Below are positions 6,832 to 12,379 of a DNA stretch of 12,379 nt, one piece after another. Position numbers and translations under genes: made by a program. Source of the DNA: JBEICQ01 sp046297395 (GTDB taxonomy: Bacteria; Bacteroidota; Bacteroidia; UBA4408); contig JBKCNM010000044.1 in assembly GCA_046297395.1 (NCBI GenBank), positions 1 through 12,379 of the forward strand. Reading direction: 5' to 3'. A model generated the notes under the pieces. It made no database searches. It had not been told where the DNA came from and saw only the letters and a program-made list of their open reading frames with translations. Position 1 is the first letter of the stretch. Every line of letters begins with the position of its first letter.

Positions 6832-7565
6832 GTTTGCAATACATCCTGCATGGTAAATACTCCTTTTTTTCCGGGCAGCCATTCTGCTGCGAGTACGGCA
6901 CCCAGGGCAAATCCCTTGCGTGAAAAGGCTTCGTGCTCAATGCGGAGAGCATCGTGCAGGCTTTTGTATTCCACCCGATGTATGCCGGTTACTGCATCTT
7001 TTCTGATGGCGCTTAAGGCAAACAGGTCTTCGCTATATACCGGTTCATCACCCTGCAACCTGAAGCCGGGTTCACCCAGTCCGGTTTCCTGCATGATGTC
7101 GTTCTTAAGTGTAATGGCTGTGCCGCTGGGTGCATCGAGCTTGTGTATGTGATGTACCTCTTCCAGCAGGAGCCGATAATCCTCACTGCCTATATGCGTC
7201 TTCATCAAACGGGCCAGCATTTTGTTGAGGGCAAAAAACAGGTTGGCTCCGGGACTAAAGTTGGAGGCATATAAAAAACTTCCCCTTGCTTTTTCTACCT
7301 CTTGTTTCACCTGAGGCAGTTGAGCGTACCATCCGGTGGTACCGCTCACCATCGCAATACCCGCATCAAGGCAGGAACGAAGGTTTGGTATCAAAGCATC
7401 GGGGCGGGTAAATTCTACCACCACATCCGATGCATCAAGAATCTGTAATTTTTCTGATTCGGGTGTTTCGGCTTCAATCACGCCCGAAACATGATGGCCT
7501 CTTTGGGTGGCGGCTTGTTCCACTTCCCGTCCCATTCTCCCGTATCCCCATAAAGCAATCTTCAT
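6828..7565 (-). CDS. dapB: 4-hydroxy-tetrahydrodipicolinate reductase
   Basis: DapB uses NAD(P)H to reduce hydroxy-tetrahydrodipicolinate in the diaminopimelate/lysine pathway, which feeds peptidoglycan synthesis. The nucleotide-binding loop GYGRMG is at residues 7-12. VSGTTGW (73-79) and the substrate/catalytic motif EEVHHIHKLDAPSGTA (135-150, with His138, His139 and Lys142) are intact. GIHRVEY and LGAVLAAEWL near the C-terminus fit the family. Its 245 residues match the usual length. The ATG at 7565 was preferred over an upstream in-frame Met (7634) because MKIALWGYG begins the Rossmann strand directly and lies 1 nt after the DUF5683 stop codon. Its own stop overlaps the msrA ATG. Confidence 0.95.
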   Translation of the reverse strand: MKIALWGYGRMGREVEQAATQRGHHVSGVIEAETPESEKLQILDASDVVVEFTRPDALIPNLRSCLDAGIAMVSGTTGWYAQLPQVKQEVEKARGSFLYASNFSPGANLFFALNKMLARLMKTHIGSEDYRLLLEEVHHIHKLDAPSGTAITLKNDIMQETGLGEPGFRLQGDEPVYSEDLFALSAIRKDAVTGIHRVEYKSLHDALRIEHEAFSRKGFALGAVLAAEWLPGKKGVFTMQDVLQT

Positions 7566-7566
7566 A

Positions 7567-8133
7567 TTATCTGAGTTGTAAGGCAAGATGAATTCCGGCT
7601 TGATTGCCCACCGGCAAGAAGCAGGGTGAAACATGCATGCTCAGGTTGTCGCTTACATCAAAATCAAACATGTGCGCGTCTACATTCGCATCCACTACAT
7701 TCAGCGCATACACCACCAGGCTCAGGGCTACACCAAGCTCAAACAATTTGCGGTAGTCATTGCTCTCTGCCAGCAACTCATCGGTGCTCTTGTCTGCATA
7801 CTGGTCGTTAAAAACCACCAGCTTGTTCACGGTGCGGTCAACAATAATGTTTCGCCGGGTATTGTATTCCCTAAAATTGGTGCTCATCAGATAAAAGCAA
7901 CCTGCCGAGGCTCCCCACACCAGCGGGGTCTTCCAATACTTGCGGTTGTAGATTTGTCCGGTGCCCGGCAAAACAGCCGAGAGCAGGGTTGCAACTTTTG
8001 GATTGTGTTTGCCTTTGCTTTTTACCGGCTTTGCAGGCAATGCAGGCACGGCTGTTTTCTCCTGTGCTTGCATTTGCATACATAAGCAAAGACAAGACAT
8101 AAAGAGCATCAATCGCATGCAATGTGTGCGCAT
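7567..8133 (-). CDS. DUF5683-type membrane/secreted protein
   Basis: The 188-residue protein has an N-terminal hydrophobic, Met/Cys-rich signal segment (residues 6-23, ending MQAQ). A basic linker follows, then the DUF5683 core KVATLLSAVLPGTGQIYNRK and the following YWKTPLVW (46-73). Two further hydrophobic stretches lie near 70-84 and 132-147. Function is unknown. In many Bacteroidota this gene lies between parB and dapB, as here, which is the main support for the assignment. Spacing is 17 nt from the parB stop codon and 1 nt to dapB. A second Met at codon 6 is an alternative start. A role in envelope or cell-division biology is an inference from its neighbours. Confidence 0.82.
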   Translation of the reverse strand: MRTHCMRLMLFMSCLCLCMQMQAQEKTAVPALPAKPVKSKGKHNPKVATLLSAVLPGTGQIYNRKYWKTPLVWGASAGCFYLMSTNFREYNTRRNIIVDRTVNKLVVFNDQYADKSTDELLAESNDYRKLFELGVALSLVVYALNVVDANVDAHMFDFDVSDNLSMHVSPCFLPVGNQAGIHLALQLR

Positions 8134-8150
8134 GTGAGCAAGTGGGTATG

Positions 8151-9077
8151 TCAGCCGAGGCTGAGCATTTCCAGAATGATTTTTAAATCCTGTTCAGAAC
8201 CAAAGGGAATAGAAATGCGTCCTTTTCCGGAGGGAGTCATGCTCAACTCCACATCGGTGGAGAAGAAGTTGGACAATTCATCTTTGATTTTTTGGTGGGC
8301 AAAGGAGAGTGCTTCCGGTTCCTTGCGCGTGCCGCGTTTCACACCCGGGCGAGAGGGAGTGGCCTTAATTTCTTTCGAAAGTTCTTCCACATCGCGCACA
8401 GTGAGTGAGTTGCGGATGATGTCATTGTATATCTCCATCTGCCGGGCCTTGTCATCAAGCGTAATCAATGCCCTGGCATGACCCATGGTGATTTTGTTGT
8501 CGCGGATGCCCAACTGAATTTCTTCAGGCAGCTTGAGGAGCCTCATAAAATTGGCCACAGTAGAACGGGGCTTGGCTACCTTTTCGCTCACCTCTTCCTG
8601 GGTGAGGTTGCATTCTTCCATCAGTCGCTTAAACGACATGGCCACCTCTATGGCGTCGAGGTCGCGTCGCTGGATGTTTTCCACCAGAGCCATTTCGAGC
8701 ATCTCTTGGTCATTGGCCACACGGATGTAAGCAGGAATCTCGGTGAGTCCGGCCATCTGTGAAGCCCGGAAACGCCGCTCGCCCGAAATGAGCTGATATT
8801 TGTCATAGCCCATTTTGCGCAGCGTTACAGGCTGAATCAGTCCGTGTTGCTTAATGGAATCTGAGAGTTCCTGTAAGGCTTCAAACTCAAAATGTGTGCG
8901 GGGCTGAAAAGGATTGGTTTCAATCGCACTGGTTTTTACCATGGATACCGAGCCTACCGTTACATTGTTTTCACCGGGAGCTTTGCTGGTGGTAATGTCG
9001 GTATTGCTGTTTTCGAGCAGTGCGCTCAGGCCCCTTCCAAGGGCTTTTTTGCGGGGTGCTTGCTGGTTGTTATTCAT
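8151..9077 (-). CDS. parB: chromosome-partitioning protein ParB
   Basis: ParB is a CTP-dependent DNA clamp that loads at parS sites and works with ParA to segregate replicated origins. The N-terminal LGRGLSALL motif (residues 13-21) is the usual ParA-contact segment. The CTP-binding domain shows NPFQPR, LISGERRFRA and ENIQRRDL. The helix-turn-helix is in LTQEEVSEKVAKPRSTVANF, and a C-terminal dimerisation region completes a full-length 308-residue protein. Its ATG lies inside the end of parA: the frames overlap by 8 nt (9070-9077), implying coupled translation and a fixed ParA/ParB ratio. I saw no parS-like sequence (GTTTCACGTGAAAC type) in this window. Confidence 0.96.
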   Translation of the reverse strand: MNNNQQAPRKKALGRGLSALLENSNTDITTSKAPGENNVTVGSVSMVKTSAIETNPFQPRTHFEFEALQELSDSIKQHGLIQPVTLRKMGYDKYQLISGERRFRASQMAGLTEIPAYIRVANDQEMLEMALVENIQRRDLDAIEVAMSFKRLMEECNLTQEEVSEKVAKPRSTVANFMRLLKLPEEIQLGIRDNKITMGHARALITLDDKARQMEIYNDIIRNSLTVRDVEELSKEIKATPSRPGVKRGTRKEPEALSFAHQKIKDELSNFFSTDVELSMTPSGKGRISIPFGSEQDLKIILEMLSLG

Positions 9078-9891
9078 TGTCGTCTTCTATCGTTGGGATG
9101 ATTTTATCGGATTCTTCCATCTGGGTAAGCCCGTTTTTTTGAAGGATCTCTCTGGCAAGGTTCAGGTAATTGATGGCTCCCTTGGAGTCGGCATCGTGCA
9201 TAATGATGCTCTGCCCAAAGCTAGGTGCTTCGCCCAGCTTGGTGTTGCGCTGGATGATGGTGTCGAACACCATGGTCTGAAAATGGGTTTTTACTTCCTC
9301 CACCACCTGGTTGGAAAGTCTCAGACGGATATCGTACATCGTGAGCAGAATGCCTTCAATATCCAAATTTGGGTTCAATCGCTCCTGCACAATCTTGATG
9401 GTGTTCAGGAGTTTGCCCAAACCTTCGAGCGCAAAGTATTCGCATTGCACCGGAATAATTACACTGTCGCTGGCCACAAGCCCATTCACGGTAACCAGTC
9501 CAAGCGAGGGCGAACAGTCAATGATGATAAAGTCATACTGATCCCGCACCTTGTCCAGGGCACGCTTCATCATGTATTCCCTGTTGGGCAGGTTAATCAT
9601 TTCAATCTCTGCACCCACCAGGTCAATGTGGGCAGGCAGCAATTCCATGTTGGGGGTTTCGGTGCTCAGGATGATGTCGCGGGGATGCGCATCATTGATG
9701 ATGCATTCGTAGATGCTGGTTTTTACATTGCGGGGATCAAAACCAATGCCCGAAGTGGAATTGGCTTGAGGGTCGCTGTCAACCAGCAGTACTTTGTATT
9801 CCAGCACGCCCAAGCTGGCAGCGAGGTTAATGGCGGTGGTGGTTTTGCCAACCCCGCCTTTTTGATTGGCAATAGAGATGATTTTTCCCAT
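9070..9891 (-). CDS. parA: chromosome-partitioning ATPase ParA (Soj)
   Basis: This MinD/ParA-family ATPase forms nucleoid gradients that pull ParB-parS complexes. The deviant Walker A is KGGVGKTT (11-18) with the signature Lys11. VDSDPQAN (38-44) and the Walker B strand FIIIDCSPSLG, then PVQCEYFALEGL, are intact, so the protein should be active. It starts almost directly at the P-loop strand (MGKIISIANQ), with no N-terminal DNA-binding domain, as in chromosomal rather than large plasmid ParA proteins. Length is 273 aa. It begins 6 nt after the UPF0173 stop codon, leaving no room for a separate upstream promoter. A 331-codon opposite-strand frame over this gene is a shadow. Confidence 0.96.
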   Translation of the reverse strand: MGKIISIANQKGGVGKTTTAINLAASLGVLEYKVLLVDSDPQANSTSGIGFDPRNVKTSIYECIINDAHPRDIILSTETPNMELLPAHIDLVGAEIEMINLPNREYMMKRALDKVRDQYDFIIIDCSPSLGLVTVNGLVASDSVIIPVQCEYFALEGLGKLLNTIKIVQERLNPNLDIEGILLTMYDIRLRLSNQVVEEVKTHFQTMVFDTIIQRNTKLGEAPSFGQSIIMHDADSKGAINYLNLAREILQKNGLTQMEESDKIIPTIEDDNE

Positions 9892-9897
9892 AAAAGT

Positions 9898-10578
9898 TTA
9901 GAATGCTAAGGTTTGTCCTATGTCCATCAGGTAAAGTTTTTTGCCGGCGTTTTCAAAACGCGTGAGGGCTTGTTGCTTGTCTATTTTAATGTAACCGAAG
10001 GTGTCGTAATGCAAACCGATAATCTTGTTGCAACGGATAAAGTCGGAGGCAATTACTGCATTGTCAACACCCATGGTAAAGTTATCACCAATGGGCAGGA
10101 GGGCGAAATTAAGGCTGCGGTATTCACCAATCAGCTTCATGTCCATGGTCAAGGCAGTGTCGCCTGAGTAATAAAAATTGCCCTGCGGCGATTCGATGAT
10201 AAAGCCCATGGCAGCTCCTCCGTAAGTACCGTCGGGCATGCTGCTGGAGTGCACGGCTGCCACACACTTTACCTTGCCAAAGTCGAGCATCCATTTGCCG
10301 CCTGTGTTCATGGGATGCACATGCTCTAAGCCTTTTTCAGATAGCCAACGGGTAATCTCATAGCTTGCAATCACCAGGGCACCACTTCGCCGGGCAATCT
10401 CCACCGCATCGGCAAGGTGGTCTTCATGTCCATGGCTGATAAGGATATAATCTGGCCTGATGTTTTCTACTTCCACACTGGTTGCCAGTGGATTGGGTCT
10501 TATAAATGGATCAAAGAGCAGCTTTTTGCCGTTCACGAGCGCCTCAAAGCAGGAGTGTCCGTAATAAGTAATTTGCAT
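9898..10578 (-). CDS. UPF0173-type metal-dependent hydrolase (metallo-beta-lactamase fold)
   Basis: The 226-residue protein is a compact metallo-beta-lactamase-fold hydrolase. The metal-binding motif HGHEDH lies at 49-54 (His49, His51, Asp53, His54). Further ligand candidates are His110, Asp140 in YYSGDTAL, and His190 in IIGLHYDTFG. The opening MQITYYGHSCFE and the DPF motif (23-25) are typical of the UPF0173 (YtkL-like) group, whose physiological substrate is not settled. The ATG at 10578 was chosen over an upstream in-frame Met (10725) because it gives the usual family length and the longer form would run across the start of the divergent 10667 gene. It is the first gene of the operon, 6 nt before parA, an association that is not obviously functional. 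Confidence 0.9.
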   Translation of the reverse strand: MQITYYGHSCFEALVNGKKLLFDPFIRPNPLATSVEVENIRPDYILISHGHEDHLADAVEIARRSGALVIASYEITRWLSEKGLEHVHPMNTGGKWMLDFGKVKCVAAVHSSSMPDGTYGGAAMGFIIESPQGNFYYSGDTALTMDMKLIGEYRSLNFALLPIGDNFTMGVDNAVIASDFIRCNKIIGLHYDTFGYIKIDKQQALTRFENAGKKLYLMDIGQTLAF

Positions 10579-10607
10579 AAAATCGGCTTCTTTTCTGAAC
10601 AGGAATG

Positions 10608-10615
10608 CGAATGTA
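10608..10615 (-). promoter_or_regulatory. candidate -7 box of the UPF0173-parAB-dapB operon
   Basis: On the minus strand the octamer reads TACATTCG, one mismatch from TAnnTTTG. It lies 29 nt before the ATG at 10578. A TTTG occurs upstream (10646-10643), but with a 27-nt spacer, longer than normal, so the -33 element is unconvincing. Confidence 0.3.
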
Positions 10616-10652
10616 GGGTTTAATGACCTAGCCTGATGCACCCAAAGGGCAA

Positions 10653-10660
10653 TAAATTTA
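10653..10660 (+). promoter_or_regulatory. candidate -7 box of the FMN reductase-family gene
   Basis: TAAATTTA differs from TAnnTTTG in the last base and ends 6 nt before the ATG at 10667. The octamer is self-complementary, so it reads the same on both strands. No TTTG -33 element is visible at the expected spacing. Confidence 0.35.
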
Positions 10661-10666
10661 CGAACA

Positions 10667-11182
10667 ATGATCACAATCATCAATGCCACCAACCGTGGCG
10701 ATAACCTCACCCGCATAGTGGGCAACCACTATGCCTCTGTCCTTGAGGGGCTGGGTATTCCATGCAAACAATTCGGACTCAACGAGCTGCCCATCGGCAT
10801 CATCAACCAGGATTACGGAACCCCCGGACCGGAACTGCTTAGCCTGGCACAAGAATTTATCATTCCCGTTCCCAAGCTGGTCATCATCAGTCCGGAGTAC
10901 AATGGCAGCATCCCCGGCATCCTCAAATTGTTTATCGACAGTTTAAAACCCGAACATTTCAAGAACAAGCGTGCTGCCCTGGTGGGTGTAGCCTCGGGCA
11001 GGGCAGGCAACCTTCGCGGTCTCGATCACCTCACGGCCATCTTGCACCATTTGGGTGTAGAGGTTTTGTCAAAGCGTGCCTATGTATCGCATGTGCACAA
11101 GGGCGTAACAGATGGTGTGTTAACCGATCCTGAGGCCATCCGCAGCATGGCTGCACAGGCAGAGAAGTTTATTGCGTTTTAA
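10667..11182 (+). CDS. NADPH-dependent FMN reductase-family flavoprotein
   Basis: The 171-residue protein has a flavodoxin-like fold. The N-terminal strand and phosphate loop are IINATNRGDNLT (4-15), a variant of the usual S-x-R-x-x-S-x-T loop with Asn in a normally Ser position. SPEYNGSIPGILKLFID (75-91) is the FMN-binding and dimer motif of NADPH-dependent FMN reductases. GVASGRAGNLRG (107-118) is the second flavin-contact loop. Such enzymes transfer electrons from NAD(P)H to FMN, quinones or azo compounds; the natural acceptor is not evident. It is divergent from the UPF0173-parAB operon with 88 nt between starts. The gene appears complete. Confidence 0.9.
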   Translation: MITIINATNRGDNLTRIVGNHYASVLEGLGIPCKQFGLNELPIGIINQDYGTPGPELLSLAQEFIIPVPKLVIISPEYNGSIPGILKLFIDSLKPEHFKNKRAALVGVASGRAGNLRGLDHLTAILHHLGVEVLSKRAYVSHVHKGVTDGVLTDPEAIRSMAAQAEKFIAF

Positions 11183-11259
11183 GGAATTGTTGTCATGCGC
11201 AAGCGATAGGAGAGGCCGGATGAGTCGATGTTGCTTATTTTCTACGGGCAGTAATGTTT
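11183..11259. other. spacer between the FMN reductase-family gene and the repeat cluster
   Basis: No gene, clear terminator or promoter is visible in these 77 nt. The hairpins further downstream could serve as the transcription end of the preceding gene. Confidence 0.4.
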
Positions 11260-11364
11260 GGGCGTTCCCCGGCTTTGCAAAGCCCAGCCCGGGCGGGCTT
11301 TCCGCTCAAACTTTTTTGTCCCTGACCGGGAGCAAAAAAGTAACCGCTCAAATCCCTAACGCTT
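11260..11364. repeat. structured multi-hairpin intergenic element (about 105 nt)
   Basis: Ends pair as GCGTT (11262-11266) with AACGC (11358-11362), extendable by two G-U pairs. Inside are a 14-nt perfect palindrome (11271-11284, GGCTTTGCAAAGCC) and a small AGCCC-GGGC-GGGCT hairpin (11286-11299). A strong hairpin at 11311-11340 follows: CTTTTTTG pairs with CAAAAAAG, then TCCC with GGGA, loop TGACC. The 9-mer CCGCTCAAA flanks this hairpin as a direct repeat (11302-11310 and 11344-11352). The general pattern (GGCGTTCCCC, hairpin, GGGCTTTCCGCT, T-rich/A-rich hairpin, TCCCTAACGC) resembles an intergenic repeat I recall from many Bacteroidota genomes; I cannot verify that here. It could be a non-autonomous mobile element or a structured RNA, on either strand. 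Confidence 0.65.
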
Positions 11365-11367
11365 AGG

Positions 11368-11399
11368 CGGAGCAAAGCTCCGCGGGGCTGCGCCCCGCG
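11368..11399. repeat. two back-to-back GC-rich hairpins (REP-like)
   Basis: CGGAGC-AAA-GCTCCG occupies 11368-11382. The next hairpin, CGCGGGGC-TGC-GCCCCGCG, occupies 11381-11399, so the two share two bases. Perfect stems with 3-nt loops in tandem are typical of REP/BIME-like elements. A third hairpin of the same style begins 5 nt later. They may also end transcription from 10667-11182. Confidence 0.65.
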
Positions 11400-11423
11400 C
11401 TGTCACAAGCGTCCCGCTTGTGG
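11399..11423. repeat. left REP-type hairpin of the RAYT relic
   Basis: CACAAGCG (11404-11411) and CGCTTGTG (11415-11422) form a perfect 8-bp stem with a TCC loop. The 25-nt unit 11399-11423, reverse-complemented, matches 11698-11722 at 20 positions, all five differences being transitions. The two copies thus form an inverted pair around the transposase remnant. Confidence 0.7.
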
Positions 11424-11447
11424 ATTTTAAAAAAATTGCATTTTACT

Positions 11448-11690
11448 ATCAGCAGAAATTACACATTTCATAACAAAGAAGGAATTTACTTCGTGGGTTT
11501 TGCTGCCGTGTTTTGGGTAGGTGTTTTTGTAAGAAGAATTTGTTTCGACGGCAAAGTTGTGAACCTAAACATGAGCATGGTAAAGAAAGGAAAGAAATGT
11601 TTTTGTTGGTGTATTATGTCTAGCCACACTCATTTAATTTTTCAGTCAAAAAAATAACGACCGGAGGGACTTCTTAGAGATTTCAAATAA
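11448..11690 (+). pseudogene. degenerate REP-associated tyrosine transposase (RAYT, Y1/IS200-like)
   Basis: The frame reads SRNYTFHNKEGIYFV, then GFAAVFWVGVFVRRICFD, then CWCIMSSHTHLIFQSKK. This is the N-terminal part of a Y1 transposase with the His-x-His metal site (codons at 11625-11627 and 11631-11633). A TAA at 11655 interrupts it. After the stop the same frame continues as RPEGLLRDFK, another family block, and meets a second TAA at 11688. Restoring one base pair of indels would give SKNNDPEGLLRDFK. The expected start is ATC (11448-11450) where family members have ATG before SR(N/K)Y, so the start codon seems mutated. About 100 C-terminal codons, including the catalytic Tyr helix, are missing: the right REP hairpin follows at once. 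Family identity is from memory of RAYT sequences; the gene is clearly non-functional. Confidence 0.75.
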
Positions 11691-11697
11691 ACATTTG

Positions 11698-11722
11698 CCA
11701 CAAGTAGGACACTTGCGGCAGC
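11698..11722. repeat. right REP-type hairpin of the RAYT relic
   Basis: This is a decayed inverted copy of 11399-11423. The inner stem CAAGT/ACTTG (11701-11705 and 11711-11715) survives, while transitions have weakened the outer pairing. It starts 7 nt after the last recognisable transposase codon block, marking the 3' border of the relic. Confidence 0.6.
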
Positions 11723-11781
11723 AGGGAGAAGATTACTTAGCGATGGACCAATAACCGCAAAGCAAACGCAAAATAATACTT

Positions 11782-11831
11782 TATGTTTGGTCTCTGGCAC
11801 AAAGTTTGTTAATAGACCAAACTTAAATTTC
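11782..11831 (+). promoter_or_regulatory. promoter and inverted-repeat region of the collagen-like gene
   Basis: TATGTTTG (11782-11789) matches the -7 consensus exactly and would give a leader of about 70 nt. TAAATTTC (11824-11831) is a one-mismatch alternative, with TTTG 15 nt upstream (11805-11808), short of the ideal spacing. GTTTGGTCT (11785-11793) and AGACCAAAC (11814-11822) are a perfect 9-bp inverted repeat overlapping the first box; AAGTTTG/CAAACTT (11802-11808 and 11818-11824) is a nested one. This could be an operator or a leader hairpin. The start codon itself is preceded by an A-rich stretch, normal for this phylum. Confidence 0.4.
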
Positions 11832-11863
11832 AACCCTTCAGCGCAATCAAAAATCAAAAACCA

Positions 11864-12379
11864 ATGAAAAAAATCATTGCCCTTGGTACAGCCATAGTAT
11901 TGGCTGCAATTGTGTTCGCTCAATCACCAAATAAAATGAGCTATCAGGCAGTCATCCGCAACAGCAGCAATGCACTGGTAAGCAACCAGCCTGTGGGCAT
12001 GCGCATCAGCATCTTGCAAGGCACGACTTCGGGTAATGCAGTATATGTAGAAACACAAACACCTAATACAAACGCCAATGGATTGGTAAGTTTGGAAGTT
12101 GGAACTGGAACAGTGGTGAGTGGAACATTCGCTGCTATTAACTGGGCCAATGGGCCTTATTTTATAAAAACAGAAACTGACCCTTCAGGTGGAACCAATT
12201 ATACTATAACTGGTACAACAGAATTATTGAGTGTGCCTTATGCGATGTATGCCGCAACAAGCGGAAGCAGCATGCCCGGTCCCCAAGGGCCACAGGGCCC
12301 AGCAGGCAATGATGGCGCACCCGGCCCACAAGGCCCAATTGGTTTAACGGGTGCCCCAGGACCGCAAGGCCCGGCAGGA
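11864..12379 (+). CDS. secreted collagen-like protein (3' end outside window)
   Basis: The ATG at 11864 opens a frame of 172 codons to the window edge. Residues 1-20 are a signal peptide (MKKIIALGTAIVLAAIVFAQ). Residues 22-133 form the N-terminal domain common in large Bacteroidota surface proteins (MSYQAVIRNSSNALVSNQPV, then ISILQG, ANGLVSLEVGTG, FAAINWANGPYFI and TELLSVPYAMYAA). From Gly139 to the edge come 11 uninterrupted Gly-X-Y triplets rich in GPQ, GPA and GAP, the collagen triple-helix repeat. Such proteins are exported and likely trimeric. C-terminal partners such as a tail-fibre-like, FISUMP or sorting domain lie outside the window. There is no preceding gene to form an operon; the promoter lies in 11782-11831, just after the RAYT relic. 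The start is fixed by the signal peptide and the A-rich leader. Confidence 0.88.
   Translation, partial: MKKIIALGTAIVLAAIVFAQSPNKMSYQAVIRNSSNALVSNQPVGMRISILQGTTSGNAVYVETQTPNTNANGLVSLEVGTGTVVSGTFAAINWANGPYFIKTETDPSGGTNYTITGTTELLSVPYAMYAATSGSSMPGPQGPQGPAGNDGAPGPQGPIGLTGAPGPQGPAG

Noticed and set aside
7566..7634. Upstream in-frame start for dapB
   Set aside because: It lies inside the DUF5683 coding end; the ATG at 7565 begins the Rossmann strand and follows the previous stop by 1 nt.
8914..9909. 331-codon plus-strand frame
   Set aside because: It lies antisense across the parA-parB junction; both minus-strand genes are intact, full-length and motif-complete, and this frame has no recognisable domain.
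8122..10615. A parS site near parAB
   Set aside because: I looked for GTTTCACGTGAAAC-like palindromes here and in the rest of the window and saw none; parS is probably elsewhere near the origin.
10579..10725. 49-residue N-terminal extension of the UPF0173 hydrolase
   Set aside because: It crosses the divergent gene start, and the family begins at the MQITYYGHS segment.
11311..11340. Simple bidirectional terminator only
   Set aside because: The T6/A6 hairpin could terminate transcription, but it lies within a larger closed structure with flanking direct repeats, so a terminator alone does not explain it.
11260..11423. CRISPR array
   Set aside because: The repeats are hairpins of different sequence and spacing; there is no regular repeat-spacer pattern and no cas gene.

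Overview
The window looks like a chromosomal segment of a member of the Bacteroidota, probably a Chitinophagales- or Sphingobacteriales-like environmental lineage. Four things point there. Several start codons are preceded by the Bacteroidota -7 promoter box (TAnnTTTG) rather than a Shine-Dalgarno sequence. The parA-parB-DUF5683-dapB gene order is present. The topoisomerase is the Bacteroidota-type IV A subunit. The secreted proteins are also of Bacteroidota type: carboxypeptidase-like regulatory domains and a collagen-like protein. Base composition is near 48-50% GC by eye, and there are no tRNA or rRNA genes.

Layout. Positions 1-1023 (minus) hold the 5' part of a secreted protein with a long Ala/Lys/Glu-rich coiled coil. 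It diverges from 1214-2068 (plus), a secreted protein that appears to be its paralogue without the coiled coil. Positions 2126-4732 (plus) encode topoisomerase IV subunit A. A gene-free convergent gap follows (4733-5275), with a perfect 20-bp palindrome and weak terminators. Positions 10578 down to 5276 (minus) form a tightly packed seven-gene operon: UPF0173 metallo-hydrolase, parA, parB, DUF5683 membrane protein, dapB, a lipoprotein msrA and a fatty-acid hydroxylase/sterol desaturase. Its gaps are 17 nt or less and several stop/start codons overlap. Divergent from it is an NADPH-dependent FMN reductase-family gene (10667-11182, plus).

Positions 11183-11863 are an accessory patch. They hold a structured, roughly 105-nt multi-hairpin element, then three back-to-back hairpins, then the decayed N-terminal half of a REP-associated tyrosine (Y1, IS200-like) transposase. 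The remnant is bracketed by an inverted pair of the same REP-type hairpin (20 of 25 positions identical, all differences transitions). Positions 11864-12379 encode the start of a secreted collagen-like protein that runs off the window.

How the genes fit together: the core is chromosome maintenance (ParA/ParB segregation and topoisomerase IV decatenation). The operon also carries a lysine/diaminopimelate (peptidoglycan) step and envelope functions (DUF5683 protein, periplasmic MsrA, lipid hydroxylase). The most unusual features are the REP/RAYT relic with its structured neighbour, the repeated placement of promoter boxes 4-8 nt from start codons (suggesting leaderless or nearly leaderless mRNAs), the paralogous divergent pair and the orphan palindrome. 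I did not find a clear new defence or metabolic system.
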